Assembly: GCF_949987515.2 (NCBI RefSeq)
Contig: NC_082690.1
Coordinates: 107,878,400-107,942,399 of the forward strand
Source of the DNA: Delphinus delphis
Lineage: Eukaryota > Chordata > Mammalia > Artiodactyla > Delphinidae
Reading direction: 5' to 3'
DNA: 64,000 nt
The notes under the pieces are model-generated. The model made no database searches. It was not told where the DNA came from and saw nothing but the letters and a program-made list of their open reading frames with translations. How positions within the stretch are numbered: position 1 is the stretch's first letter; each line of letters begins with the position of its first letter. A program made the position numbers and the translations under genes. Below are positions 1 to 12,160 of the stretch, piece after piece.

Positions 1-899
1 GCTGCCTTTGTGACGGCTGCTTCCTCCTCCCTTCTTTTCCTCCCACTTTCCCTGTCCTTCCACCCTTCGCCTTCCCCCTCATCCCCTGCCCCTCCCCTGA
101 CCCCCCACCCAAATCTGCAGAGGCTGCAGCTCAGAGAGGGCCCGTTTCCTGGAGGGAGCTGGACCCCGCTCCAGGCCAGGGTGAAGGGGTCCAGTGCCCA
201 CCCATCTTTGATGGCAAATCTGCTCCTGGCCCCCACGCCCTATCTGAGTGCCCCTTTCCCCAAGCGCTCCCCAGCGGTGATGAACCTTTTCTACAGGCTG
301 CATGGGGTCCAGAACCTTTGCTCCCTGGGGAAAAGGTCCGTGCTGTTTCCCAGCCCAGGGGCCGGGGCCGAAAAGTCCAGTTAACGTGAGAGCAGCCGCG
401 GCATCCTCGGGCTCCCGGCAGCCGCTGCCGCGTGGCTGGACAGCTCCCTCTTCCGCAGCCTCCTAATCGGGGAACCACTAAGGGCACAGGGATGCTGGGA
501 TTTAAAGAGGGAACTAGGTGGCCCTGAGTTGTTGGCTTTGAGAAATTAACTCCAGAAACTGCTGTGAGTCCTCACAGCACGAGTGCACAGGTGCTGTCAG
601 CCGTGGCCTGGGGAGAGGGAGATGGAGGTGCCGGGGGGCGCCCCAGGCAGCCCTCCTTGGCCTGGGGAGGCACACGAAGAGGCCGCCGTGCTCCTGCCTG
701 CCAGCCCCAGAAGGGCACACACCGGCTCAGCCCTGACTTGCATGCTGACTGGTGGGGAGGGCACGCCCTGACCCCTGCTGCTCCAGGTATGGTCTGTGAC
801 CAGCAGCACTGGTGTCATCTGGGCGCTTGCTCTAAGGCCAAATGCTAGGCCCAGCCCGGGCACAGGACGCAGTGCCGGGCCATGGCAGAATTCAAAAAT
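1..899. other. Unique GC-rich sequence, no gene recognised
   Basis: A pyrimidine-rich start (about 20-110) grades into GC-rich DNA. Open frames on both strands overlap each other and lack recognisable domains. I see no repeat family here, and the stretch ends exactly at the left target duplication of a SINE. Confidence 0.5.
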
Positions 900-1126
900 G
901 GACAGCAGAGGGCTTCCCTCGTGGTGCAGTGGTTGAGAGTCCGCCTGCCGATGCAGGGGACGCGGGTTCATGCCCCGATCCGGGAAGATCCTACATGCCA
1001 CAGAGCGGCTGGGCCCGTGAGCCATGGCCGCTGAGCCTGCGCGTCCGGAGCCTGTGCTCCGCAGGGGGAGAGGCCACAGCAGTGAGAGGCCCGCGTACCG
1101 CAAAAAAAAAAAAGGACAGCAGAGGG
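900..1126 (+). mobile_element. CHR-type tRNA-Glu SINE with target duplication
   Basis: The element has the tRNA-like head, an internal B-box-like GGGTTCATGCCCCG, the GCCGCTGAGCCTGCGCGTCC body and a GCGTACCGC plus A12 tail. It is flanked by the direct repeat GGACAGCAGAGGG at 900-912 and 1114-1126. The intact duplication argues for a recent insertion. It is a pol III-derived retroposon and does not encode protein. Confidence 0.95.
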
Positions 1127-1375
1127 AATGACGTCATTGTGTTCAGTGGACAGCACATGGTATGTGGACTAGAACGCCCATGGATACAGGAGGGGCTGGA
1201 GGAAGAAAAGGTTAATAAGGTGAGTGGGCATGGCGGTGAGCAAAATACGGTCCCCACCCTGGGAGGGCTCACGGGCTAATCGGTTTATGGCCGAGACTTA
1301 CACGATTTTCCAGGATCGCCTGCGCCTCCCTCTTCCGCCCTCAGGCTCATCCCCTACTCCCTCCCCCTCAGCCAT

Positions 1376-1500
1376 TAGTTTGCTTCTCAAAGTGTGGTCC
1401 ACAGTCAGTAGCATCACTCAGGAACTTATTAGGAGAGAAGGTTCCTGGACCCAACCCCAGACTCATGAGTCAGAATCTCTGGGTGTTGGATCCAGGGCTC
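1376..1500 (+). mobile_element. MER5-like hAT-Charlie DNA transposon fragment
   Basis: The segment reads CTTCTCAAAGTGTGGTCC, then GCATCACTCAGGAACTTATTAG, then a 'gagtcagaatctctggg' block, the order seen in non-autonomous MER5A/B elements. It is degraded and its right terminus is not clear. Confidence 0.6.
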
Positions 1501-2039
1501 TTGTTTATAAACATGGGCTTAATGAGGGAGGGATCTGTCCTCCCCACATGATGAGAAGTGCAAGGAAAACAGCCCAGGATGCTTTCTAGCAAAGCTGCTT
1601 AGCCAGCCGAGTGTGCAGAGCTTGCCCTCATTCTGGCCGCCGTACGTTTTCAGGATGACCGTCCGCTTCCAGCACGGACATGCGTCCCAGGCAGGAAGAG
1701 GGGAAAGGGGCCAGCTGGGTCTGCCCCTTGTAGCCCTTTTCTCAGAAGCTCCCCCAGCACATCACTTATATCTCGTTGTTCATAACCATCACATGGCTGC
1801 ACCTGGCAGGGACAGGATCTGGGAAACACAGCCTTTTAGCTGGGCTGAAGGCCAACCCCCTCCCACCCCACTGGGCTTCTACTATAGGAAGGAGAATAAG
1901 AATGGGTCCTGGACACCATCAGAGTCTGCCTGTGCACACCCATGTGTATCCTCTCTCCTCGACATGCAGGGCTGCTGTCCTGTCTTCTTTGTGGGGACTG
2001 GGAGGCATGGAACAAGGTCTGACAAATGAATTGTGCATA
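1501..2039. other. No recognised feature
   Basis: Mixed-composition sequence in which I recognise no repeat or gene. The open frames at 1613-2029 and 1776-2138 overlap in different frames and show no domain. Confidence 0.4.
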
Positions 2040-2320
2040 GACGTAGGTCAAGCATTTGGAGTGTTGGCCTGCGACTCTCTAGGGCTCTTTCCATCTGCAC
2101 GGCAGCTGGCGGGGTTTGAGAATGCAGCTGCTCCCTGAGCTTGGGGCCCCAGGTGACTACGATGAACAGAGCCTCTCTGCTCTCTGTCCCTGATCCCTGC
2201 TGACTTGTGATAGATGTGCTACCTGAGTGAGAAATCATCTGGCATTGTTTAAGACCTCTGGGACTTGGGGGATGTTTGTTACTTCAGTGTAACCTTGGTT
2301 ACCCTGACTGATACAATTCT
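2040..2320 (+). mobile_element. Old LTR-like repeat, 3' part (probable MaLR)
   Basis: The 3' end has the characteristic order 'gtttaagacctctgggacttgggggatgtttgttac' then 'ctgactgatacaa', which I associate with old MaLR-type LTR ends. Related ends occur in this window near 10900, 49270 and 61270. The exact family is uncertain. Confidence 0.45.
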
Positions 2321-2419
2321 TCTCAACAAATATTATAGTCCCATAAAATGACTTAATTTTTTTAAACAAACCGTTTCCTGTAGATAATCTTGTCCATTAT
2401 CAGACTCTTGTCCATCCTT

Positions 2420-2682
2420 CAAAACTCAAGTTGATTGTCCCCTGGGAAGCCTGTCCTGACTTTCTCAGGGTGAATGGACCCCGTGTCTTCCCTCTTCTTT
2501 GCCTGGCACCCCTATCAGAGCAATGCCTCCTTGGCCGTCAGCTGTCTACGCAGCCTGCTCCTCTCACTGCACTGATTTTCTCAAGGGCTGGAACTAGGTC
2601 TTACTCATCTCTGGATCTCAGCTCCAAAATAGCTCCTGGCACACGGGAGGCCCTCAAGAGAGTTGTTGAATTGAACTGAAAT
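2420..2682 (+). mobile_element. L2 LINE 3' fragment
   Basis: Consecutive L2 3'-end blocks are visible: 'cctgggaagcctgtcctgac', 'gtcttactcatctctgga', 'tagctcctggcacacggg' and a terminal 'gttgttgaattgaa'. It is an ancient, non-mobile LINE remnant. Confidence 0.65.
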
Positions 2683-2834
2683 GGGACACATATAGACAGA
2701 CAAGCACATGGGAGACCAGTGGTAGACTTTTCTTGCCCAAGTGACTTTGCTCATATGTCTTCCTCTGCTTGCAGTGTTTTAGTTCATCTTTTGAGTCCAC
2801 ATCTATGCCTGTTATGCTTAAACCCACCTGTAAG

Positions 2835-3480
2835 GGAGGTGTCGTGTAGGGAAATTAATCAATCACACAATAACTACATATTGACAAGCTACTACGGCCA
2901 CGTACTTTTCTAGATTCTGGGTCTGCAGTGATGAACAAAACAGACAAAAGTGTTCACATTCTAATGGACAAGATGGCAACAGAAAAGTACGTGAAGATGT
3001 CAAGTAATGTGATATGTGCCAGATGCTCTGAAGAAAAGCTAATCAGGGAAGGGCTGCAAAGGAGATGCTGTTTTCAAAGGAAGGTGCAGAAAAGCCTGGG
3101 AGCCCGTGACATTTGAGCTGACACCTGAAGAAAGCGAGAAACTCGCCACGCAGACGTTGCAGGGAAGGGCGTGCCCAGCGGAAGGAGTGACCAGTGCAAA
3201 GGCCTGAGGTGGGAAGGGCAGTGAGCGATGGGGAGACTGAGGCAGGAAGGCTGGAGAGGTGGGTGGGGCCACAGAGACCCCTCTGGCCGAGAGTCAGCGG
3301 GTAGATGGGGCTGGGGGTGATGGACATGGGAGACTAACAAGAGTCAGTGGTGGCCTGTCTGATGGAGCCTCTGCTAGATGGCCAACCGGCCGTGTGGGGG
3401 ACACTGGATTTGCTGGTCTGGGGCCCATGGTAGAGGGTGGGATGGAGGGGGATATCTGAGGACCTCTACCATCTCTGGTC
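2835..3480 (-). mobile_element. L2-like LINE fragment
   Basis: The order 'gcagtgatgaacaaaacagacaaaa', 'cattctaatgg', 'gtgacatttgagctgacacctgaag', 'agtgcaaaggcctgagg' matches the common antisense L2 3' region. The right limit is uncertain. Confidence 0.6.
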
Positions 3481-6400
3481 GTTAAGCCAGTGGCTGGATG
3501 GCATCACCTGGGGAGGCTGGTAGATAGATAAGCACAGAGATCTAAGGAAAAGGCAAGGGCCTCAGGTAAAGCTGGGAAGAAGAGGAGGGGTCAGCAAAGA
3601 AGGCGAAGGAATGGCCAGGAAGGTAGGAGCAAAGAATAAACAAAAGGCAAAATCATGACGCTCACATGAATATAAAATGAACACCTAAGATTTTGTCGGA
3701 CTCACTAATTAACGAGGAAACCAATCAGATGTTACAACCAGCTCCGAGGAGAATTCAAAGGACATTACAGAGGACTCAAGGAAACCAGAAATAAATTTAC
3801 AGATATTCCTGACAGTTCTGTTCACAGGACAAAAAGCAATTGCATTCCAGCAGCCGCAATGAATTTGCATTTCCGAGCAAGGGAATCCACAAGAGTTTCA
3901 TGCCACGTATAAAACAGCTCCATGAAAGGCAGGGAAAAACCCGACGGTTGCGGTAGACGGGACACTCAGGGAAGTTGTGCCCATTTAAAAGTCTTTCCCT
4001 ATTTTTCCCAACACAGGAGACCATGGCGTCTTAGAAGCCACATGAACAAAGCGTTTCCAGCAGAAGTGACCAGCGTGTCAGGTACTGGAGAGAAGGTGAG
4101 ATGAGCATCGGCCCCTGGATTTGCCCAGATGCAGAGGTTGGTGACATTGACAAGGGAAGTTGTGGTGCATTGGTGGGAAGAAAGGCAGCTGCAGAGGGGG
4201 AGGTGCAGACAGTAGAGTCAGCGAGATTAGACCCCTCTGGGGGAGTTGATCACAGAATCCTCTGACCTGGAGCAGAGAAGGGCTGGAAGGGACAGCTCTT
4301 CTAGGCGGTTCTTATCACTGCCCCCAAGGCCGCCTCCGGGGTCTTGCTGCTTCCCTTGGAAAACAGATCCAACCAGTCATACACCACCTGTCCCATGAGA
4401 AAGAGCTCAGCACCAAAACAAAAGCCCTAATCATCGAAGGAGAACTAATTCCAGGCGAGGCAAATAGCGTGAATACCAGCCTCGTCCCCAAGCAGGCATC
4501 TCGAGGCCACTGGGGACTGGGGTCCACCCTGAAAGGCTGCCACAGCTCTGTAGGCTCCGGGCCAGGGTAGCACCTCTCCCATCCCCCTGCCTCCACCTCC
4601 CAGGTCCAGGTCCCCTTCCTGCTCTGCCCCCTCCCGCCCTGCCTGCCTCTCTCTGGAGCTCCAGGGCTTACAGCTATGAAGAGGCTCGGCTGGAGTTGTG
4701 CCCTGCAGTCTTGGGGCCCCAGAGTCTCTGCTCTTGTAGCTGCAGGGTCATTCTTCTGCCATCTCCTGCCAAGAGAGAAACGTGTTAGAAAATACCATCG
4801 TGCTTCCCCCCATGTGACACATGGTGTTTTGGAAATGTGTGATTTCGCCTGTGCATTTACCTCTGAAAATTCGCCATCATATCGAGGATTATCTTAGAGG
4901 GAAAAAAAAAAAGGCCAAGAGAAACTGAGAGGAAGAGAGAGTAAAAAGGCAGCCGCTAAGGATGGCACGGCTGGTAGGGCTGCCGGGGGAGGGGCTTCTC
5001 TGTGATCTCGGGGCTCTTGCTTCGCAGAGTCCCTCGCTTTTAAGCCTCTTTGCAACCAAAACCTCGGTAGCTGTATTTTCTTCTCACTTCGCAGAGGAAA
5101 CTGGGGCCCTGGGGCTTTGCTACGATCCGGAGTTGGGAATCGCCCATGTCTGCGCGGCTGCCAAACCCCAGCTCTCATCCCATCACGACCTCCCAAGGGG
5201 CCCGTGAGTCTGATGGTGCTGCCTTTGAACCTGGAGTAGGGTTGGATTTTCCGGAGAAGTGGAACTGGAAGCAGCTGGGAAATAACAGTGCTGTTTTGTT
5301 ATCAAAGGATGGGCAGCACTGGCCAAGGGTTGTGCTCCCCTGTAAACGTCTGCAGTGGGCACTCCACCTCTACACCTGTGTTTGAGCAAAGACAGGGTTC
5401 AAGGTTCCCTGTCGAACCCCCAATACACCTGGGGCTCGGGGTCCCCCGTCCCTGCCACGAGTCCCAGCGGTGCCCAGCCCTCTGGAGACATCAACAGTCT
5501 CCCCCAGCCGCGAACAGGGGGACTGTGGGGCTACCCAGGCAAGGCTGCGCGCTCTCAGAAGGATGATCAAATGCATCCCCTCACCTGCTGTGACGGGGCC
5601 CAGCAGCCCCTGGTGGCAGTCCCTGATAGCAGGTGTGTTGTGGGGCAAAGGGGCAGGACCCTGGCTTTCCAGCTAAGAAGGCAACACGCAAACAAAAACG
5701 TGAACCCAAATTTCCAGCGGCTCCTGGGTCTCATGGGTGCTGCCCCAGGGGCTTCATGGTTTCCTTCATGGTTTTGGAAAGTTTAAAGGCAAAATGAGGA
5801 TTAAAAATGGCATGTTCTGCTGGCGATGAGAAGATTGGGGCTTTTCCAGAGATGCCCTTGCGAGCATCTTCTCTCCTTTTCATACTCTATTACCCTTCAT
5901 CACACTCCCTTCGTAGAAGGCAAGGGCTTGTTCTTTTCCTTTCTTCCTTTTTATCTTTTTGTAACTCAAAGTAGGACATACATGCATGCACGCGTGTGTG
6001 TATGTGTGTGTACATAAATACATCTAAGAATACGCATATGTCAAAGAGCGCTAAAGGGCGTATAAAGATAAACAACTGTCCCCACTCCCACTCCAACTCC
6101 TCAGAGGCTTTGACTTTCTACTCTTTTAGGTAAGTCTCTAGGTATTGACAGCATCTATATGTTTAAACAAATATTACTTTCATTGCAATCTCTTGATCCA
6201 CCAGCTTTAGGCAATATCTACAGAACGGTGAAGTACTCACATCTCTTTAAGTTATCAGTTCCTCTCCTAGTCTCCCAAAGTAGCCGCGTGTCAAATTCTG
6301 CACAGATCACTATTCAGGATTCGCATTATGGCAACTAGGTAAAGATTATTTGCTTTTGAGGCAAGTATGACTAAATTTTCTTTTTTCGTATACAATTTTT

Positions 6401-7034
6401 GTTTTTCCTGGAGTTAATATTTGCCTTTATTTCCCTAAGTTGCTTAGTGTTTTTTGTTTTTTTTTTATCATATCTACGCATGGCTAAGTCTGCCCACACT
6501 CCAGCAGCCTCTCCACACAGTTTTCCCCTGGCATCCAGCCCATCAAGCTACCCTCAGCTCCATTTCTGCTACAGCCTTTCTTCTGGTTCCCTCCAGCCAT
6601 TTCACTTAATCCGGATCTTTGCTCTTTAGGCCTGAGAACTAGGCCTGTGGGCAGAGATGGAGGTCTGGTGGGGAGAGGGGTCCCCATTCAGTCTGCAGAC
6701 CCTAGAGGCACTACTCTCAGTACATCGCCTCACCCCTGCCGTATTCTCTCACTTTGGCAATATTTTTAATCCATAGGTCAGGCTCATCTCTGGCACAAAT
6801 AAGCGTCTCTGAGTAACTCCAGGGAATGGCAAGCTTCCTATGACTGCTGCCTCGACTCACCTTCCCACCTCTCCTCCTCCCCTGCTGTGCCCCTGCCCGA
6901 ATGGCCCCTCCATCCCATCCCTGCCACAGAAATCCTAAGCCCCCTCCCCGTGGAGGTCAGCCTCTGCCTCTCTTCTGCTTCCGGACCAGCTTCCTTTTGC
7001 GCTGCCGCCTCCCACCACCGCACACTGCTTGCTG
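3481..7034. other. Unique sequence, no gene recognised
   Basis: No exon or repeat family is recognised. The stretch contains purine-rich DNA (3540-3640), a GC-rich part (4890-5660), a short TG run near 5990-6015 and a T-run near 6450. Short open frames show no domains and frequently overlap on opposite strands. Confidence 0.4.
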
Positions 7035-7160
7035 TACTTGCCTACAGTCTTTCCCCCTCCCGGAATGTGAGCTGCCGGAAACCCAGATAGCATCTACCGC
7101 AATTCTTTGCCCAAAGCCCGTATTCTGTAAATATTTCATAAGTACTGATTGATATCCTTC
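7035..7160 (+). mobile_element. L2 LINE 3' fragment
   Basis: The segment has L2 3' blocks in order: a 'gaatgtgagctgccgg' clip, a 'gcccgtattctgtaaatatttcataa' block and 'tactgattgatat'. It is degraded. Confidence 0.4.
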
Positions 7161-8889
7161 TAGGGTCATGGTGAGGGGTCTTCAGAACAGATCTCCCCCC
7201 AGACGGCGCTCTTAGAAATCAGAAAAAAAGAAAAAGGATGCCCCTTATTCACACGGGTTTTGGCAAACATCTTTCATTCAGTGTTAGCTCTGTGTACATT
7301 TCAGCCGGGCCAAAACTAAGTCTCCCGGGAAATGTCTGGAATGAGAAAAAGCAATCACTAAAACACCCTGAATTCTAGAGCTTGTAAACCTTCTAATTTT
7401 TTAAAAATATATTTCTTGCTTGTCTTAAGAAGGATACTCTCCTGGGTTTGGGGCAGTATTGACCAAGCACTAGTAGAAACATTTGATTTCAGTTGTTTCT
7501 ACCAGAATTTTCCCAAACCACCTCCCTTTCCTGCTAACAGTTTTATAGGCTGCCATGTCAAACCAGGGCATAAGCCTCCCTCGGACCGATAAATGCCAGC
7601 CTCGCTGTGGAAATGTGAACATGGCCCTCCTTCATGCCTTTGCCAGGTTATTCTGCCCCGAAGCCGCCGGCAACGTCTGTTCTGTCTTTAAAGACAACTT
7701 AGCCAATTTTTTTCTCAAAGATTTCAAAGCACTTACAAAAAGATTCCGTTGTGAAAATGTCACAGGATTGGGACTTATCGTCTTTGCTTATTGCCAGCTC
7801 TCTAGATGAGAGTTTCAGGCGGTGGAATTAGGGCCTTTCTATTTTTGGTGGCCCCATTTCTCAAAATAGGTGGTGTGGGAGCTGACTGGCCCAGATCGTT
7901 CACCTGGACCCTTGGGTCTGAGGTGGCAACTGTCTCGACTTTCAACTCAATGCAACACTTTGCCCAAATCCGTGCAAGGGGCCCGGGACACCTCTAGAAT
8001 TCACCAGATCCATGGGGCCAGACTCAATGTAGAGGCTCATGCCGGGATCTTAGAAGAAGGACTCTGGTTGGCTTTTCCGAGTCGTCCATTGAATGACACA
8101 GAAAATGCAGAACTTTCTGATAAATTTTCAGAAAAATATAAAGTACTTTTTTCCTAGCATTGACTGTATAATGAAGAGTCTACCCCACCCCGGAATGCCT
8201 TGTTTCCTTCACTTTAGGCTCCCAGCCATCTTCCAAGATGGTGTGGCTGCCTTGGGGATCAGAGAGTGATCTATTGACAGAAGTAATCAAGGGGCGCTTG
8301 GATGGCCACTTGGGGGTGTGATGAAGGGGTCTCCCACATTTTGGCTGAGTGGTCCCTAAATTCCCTTCCGGTCCTGGAGGTCCTGGCTATGCTGGAGGCT
8401 GAAGGGGTCAAGGACAAAATTTACTCCAGTTCAGGGACGCCCAGTCCATGCCCCGACTCCCTGATCCCCGCAGTGGTCTGTTCTGCACTGTCTCCCACTC
8501 TGCCCCTAAGTGACCCGGGCTCAAGGATGGGGATTGGATTCAGTGACATTTATCAGTGAGTGAGCATCTCCCCAGAACCAGGCCCTGTGCTATGGGCTTC
8601 TCATCTAAAGCAGAAATAGGATGGACAGGAGGCCCTGAGGGGGGCCCTGACCAGCCCTGGGCTTGAGAGGAAGAGGGTTGTCGCCCCAGTGCAGGTTTGG
8701 AAACACTCCCTGCCCTCTAGGGCTTCTCAGTTTCCATGGAGAGACAGAAAGTCCCCCGAAATATTAGGCAGAGAGAAGCCAGTATTTTTACAGGATCAAT
8801 CAAAAACCAAGGGGAACACTGGGCAGCTCCAGCTTCCCTTGCTCCCCGGCAAGGAGGTCTGTGTTTCCTTTTATAGAATGCAGCATGTT
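7161..8889. other. Unique sequence, no gene recognised
   Basis: An 84-codon open frame at 7555-7809 is the cleanest in the stretch, but it has no recognisable domain and no splice context that I can defend. The remainder is mixed-composition DNA without recognised repeats. Confidence 0.35.
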
Positions 8890-9018
8890 TGCAATCATTT
8901 CATTTACCCGGCGATTTATTTCTGTCTGTGTCCCTCACTTGGAAGCTCCTTGTGAACAAGGACTCATGTTTTTCCAGTGCCTGAGGAAAGTTCTCCACTT
9001 GTATTTATTGAATGGAAG
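8890..9018 (+). mobile_element. L2 LINE 3' fragment
   Basis: Blocks 'tttctgtctgtgtccctcac', 'ggaagctccttgtgaacaagg', 'ccagtgcctgaggaaag' and 'tatttattgaatgg' match the L2 3' end in order. Confidence 0.55.
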
Positions 9019-9261
9019 TGGGGACAAATGATTGGAATTTTAAAAACTAGAGGACTTAAGAGAAAATGAACCTCAACTGCAGGTGCTTTTCTGAAATACC
9101 AGCCACTCCACGGCAGCACCACTGCTTGGAAACTTGCTGTGGTTTCTGGAAGGCACATCGCTTACCTCTTTGTCAAGGAGGCTCTGGGAGAGTTTGTGTG
9201 GACGGAGCGATGGAGACCAGAGGCGCTGAGTCCCAGCTTTGGCCTGGCGATGAGGGCTGTC

Positions 9262-9392
9262 CCTCTCCTCTAATTTCCCTCGTCATTTCTTCTTTGACGC
9301 ATGGGTTATTTAGAAATGCGTTACTTGGGTTTTTCTAGCTGTCTTCCAGTTACTGAGTTCTAATACCATCGAGGCCACAGAAGGTCGTTTGG
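9262..9392 (-). mobile_element. L1 ORF2 fragment, antisense part of a rearranged L1
   Basis: The text 'cgtcatttcttctttgacgcatgggttatttagaaatgcgtt' is the reverse complement of a well-known L1 ORF2 stretch. It abuts sense-strand L1 at about 9393, so two L1 pieces lie head to head. Confidence 0.5.
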
Positions 9393-10018
9393 ATGTGCTG
9401 GGATAACTGGATACACACTTGGAAGAAATGAAACTCCTCCTTTACCTCATATTATACTAAAATTAATTCAAGGCAGATCATAGATCTAAATATATAATCA
9501 AAACCCCTAAAATTGTCTAGAAGAAACACAGGAGAATATCTTTGTGACTTTGACATAGGCAAAACACTTTTTGGACAGGACATAGAAAGCGGTAACAGCA
9601 AAAAAGTTAAATTATTAGACTTTACCAAAATCAAAAACGCCATTAAGGGCTTCCCTGGTGACGCAGTGGTTGAGAGTCTGCCTGCCGATGCAGGGGACAC
9701 GGGTTCGTGCCCCGGTCCGGGAAGATCCCACATGCCGCGGAGCGGCTGGGCCCGTGAGCCATGGCCGCTGAGCCTGCGCGTCCAGAGCCTGTGCTCCGCA
9801 GGGAGAGAGGCCACAACAGTGAGAGGCCCGCGTACCGCAAAAAAAAAAACACCAAAAAAACACCATTAAGAAAATGAAAGGAAAGCCACAGACTCAAAAA
9901 AAAATTCACAAAATATATGTCTGACAATGGACTTGTATCCAGCCTATATAAAGAACTCAAAAAAAAGACAAACAACCCAAATAAAAATGGGCAAAATACA
10001 TGAACAGACACTTCACTG
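9393..10018 (+). mobile_element. L1 ORF2 fragment (interrupted by a SINE)
   Basis: The sense-strand L1 ORF2 C-terminal region is recognisable ('ggataactggatac...', 'catagatctaaatatataa', 'ttgtatccagcctatataaagaactc'). It is split at 9647-9855 by a CHR SINE and resumes directly after it. It carries stops and lacks the L1 3' UTR. Sequence beyond 10018 is not L1. Confidence 0.8.
9634..9870 (+). mobile_element. CHR-type SINE inserted in L1
   Basis: The SINE body runs from GGGCTTCCCTGGTGACGCAG at 9647 to GCGTACCGC and an A-rich tail near 9855. The target duplication AAAAACRCCATTAA lies at about 9633-9646 and again at about 9856-9869. The insertion therefore postdates the L1 fragment. Confidence 0.93.
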
Positions 10019-10429
10019 GCCGTCTGACACTCCACAGATGTTAGTGTCAGTCACCGTCTGAGCATCCTCTGGCTTCTAGTCTTGGCACCTGGTTTTCTTG
10101 GTCAACCACTCCCCTCTCCTCAATGTCCACGTGGCAGGGAAGACCTCACTTCCTTTCCGGTCCCTGAAAGAGGCCATCAGAGAGCATCACATTCCTCTAA
10201 CACATAGAGTCTGCTCAGAGATGTGACCCGATCAGAGCCAGGGAGAGGCAATTCCAGGACTTAGAACTTTGGGAGAGAGTCTTTCATCCTGATGGACCTG
10301 AGCTGGGAAGCCAGAGTCCCAGAGCTGCTGGTGGCCAGCTTGCTAGGCCACCGGGAGACCCAGACTGAGAGTGCACCTGACAAAGAAGAAGCAGAGATGC
10401 TGCCTGAGTCCCTGGATCCAGCCTAGCCT
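10019..10429. other. No recognised feature
   Basis: GC-balanced unique DNA without a recognised exon or repeat. Confidence 0.35.
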
Positions 10430-10920
10430 GAAGCCCGATACGGTAGATTGCAAAAATGGCCACACATCCTTCCCATCACCGGAAGACGCCTCTTTGCGTT
10501 GTGACTTTAGTGTCCCCCCAGTCAAGGGGTCAAGTCTCTTCCTCCACCCACGTGATTCTGGGCTGGGTCACGTGACTTGCCTCGGCCAACGCAACAGTAG
10601 CAAATGTGACCCAAGCAGAGACTGGGAAAGTGGTTGTGTGTAGGGCTGCCCTCTCTACTGCTGTTGGGCTAGCCTGCCGGAGGGTAAGAGACACACAGCC
10701 CAGTTGCCCCCATCATCTCACTGGCCTCCAACACCAACTGACAGCAAGAGCCAACTGGCCACCACGTGACTCAGGACATCCTGGACCACTGGTCTTCAGT
10801 CTAACGGCCTCGGCTAAGGGCACACTGTCCAGTGGACTCCAGCCTCGTGAGCAATAACACACTGGTGGCTGTTAAGTTTGGGGATGTTTTGTTACACAGC
10901 AAATCTAACTAAACTAATAC
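10430..10920 (+). mobile_element. Old LTR-like repeat (probable MaLR)
   Basis: The stretch has the layout of the old LTR-like family: a central 'gagagacacacagcccagttgcc' region, then 'gtgagcaataacacactggtggctgttaagtttggggatgttttgttacacagc' and a terminal 'aactaatac'. It is heavily diverged and the 5' boundary is approximate. Confidence 0.4.
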
Positions 10921-11739
10921 CCAAGATTGATGTCTGGACCTTTCAGTTACACAAGACCAAAAAAATTCCTTTTATTACTTTGGCCTGGTTTAGTTGGGTT
11001 TATATCTCTCTCAAGGAGCAAACCCAAAGCTCTCTCTACTCTTCCACGTCACCTTGGCAACAGCTCAAAGGTCTCATACAAGCATTTATCTCAAACTTCT
11101 TTTGAACATATATATGTGAATCTCTGTATATCTTGAAACTACAGACTTATTTAGAGACTAAACCAAGTCTTACTGAAGGTGTGGGTGCCTCTGGACAGAG
11201 TAAGCAGAGACTTTGATGCCAGCCGTAATCATGCCTGCCGGTGTCACCTGCCATCCGCCACCCTCCTGTGGTTTTAGGTCGACTCTCCCTCAAAGTCACC
11301 TGCTTCCTGACTCCTCCCAGAAATTTTTCCCCTTGGCTGGTTACATGTGCAGAGTGACCCATTTCCTCTCCAGTTCTGGGACGAGCTGGGCTCACCAATT
11401 AATCATGGTGACCTCGCTCAGCGCCTCACCTTCCTCCACCTTGGAAGAGAGGACCCGCCAGGCTGGGAGTCTCCCAGGGTCATGACAGGTGGCCTGACTG
11501 AATGGGGTCCATAAAGGAGGATCCGGACCCAGCTGGGCCTTGAACATCTCAGGCCAGTGGTTTCTGCTTCCCTCTCAAAGGCAGATCCTGAGGCTGGGGA
11601 TGGGAAGACGTGGATTCTCTCCTGGAGCTCACTGGTCTTTGGGGATCAGAATGAGGGGCCAACTCAGGAGAGCCAGACTGTCCCCAGACTAGAGGCAGGG
11701 CCTGGAGACCAGCAGTCATGCACAGACTCAGCTCCTGGA
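10921..11739. other. No recognised feature
   Basis: Unique sequence. Open frames at 11147-11398 (minus) and 11213-11485 (plus) are overlapping chance frames without domains. Confidence 0.35.
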
Positions 11740-11850
11740 GGTCTGCTTTTCCCACCTGCTTTACGGGATAATGTCGCTAACTCCCCAAGGGGATAAAATG
11801 AAATGATGTACGGCAAGCACTGGGCTGACAGCCTCCCCGATAGGGTGCGA
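11740..11850 (+). mobile_element. MIR SINE fragment
   Basis: A degraded MIR core-to-tail segment: 'ctttacgggataatgtcgctaac', then 'ataaaatgaaatgatgtacggcaagcactgggctgac'. Confidence 0.45.
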
Positions 11851-11876
11851 CCTAACATCTGGAAATAACACGATTG

Positions 11877-11936
11877 TTGTCATGTTGTCATTGTCACCAC
11901 CACCATCCACATCATTATCATCATCATTGTCACTGT
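11877..11936. repeat. Imperfect (ATC)n trinucleotide tract
   Basis: Runs of CAT/ATC units interspersed with CAC ('accaccaccatccacatcattatcatcatcattg'). Confidence 0.7.
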
Positions 11937-11974
11937 TCTTATAACTGGTCTTGGGACAATCACTGAACATGGCA

Positions 11975-12160
11975 GCAGAGTAATAATAACCAGTAACTCT
12001 TAATTTGCCAAACACAGTATAATTTACGGAGCATTTGGTCCCTTTTGTTCCTGACAACATACTGAAGGAGCACAGCAGGTGCTGGAAGACTGAGGTTCAG
12101 AGAGATTGAGCGGCTGGCCCCAGGTCACACAGCTGATCAGGGTAGAGGCACAGGACCTGA
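11975..12160 (-). mobile_element. MIR SINE fragment
   Basis: The antisense MIR core is seen as 'tgaggttcagagagattgagcgg' followed by 'ccaggtcacacagctgatcagggtagaggc'. Confidence 0.65.

Noticed and set aside
842..1279. Recurrent frames with a shared peptide pattern at 842, 9513, 23725, 31508, 39332 and 54749
   Set aside because: All are translations of CHR SINE copies, hence their similarity. The SINE is non-coding.
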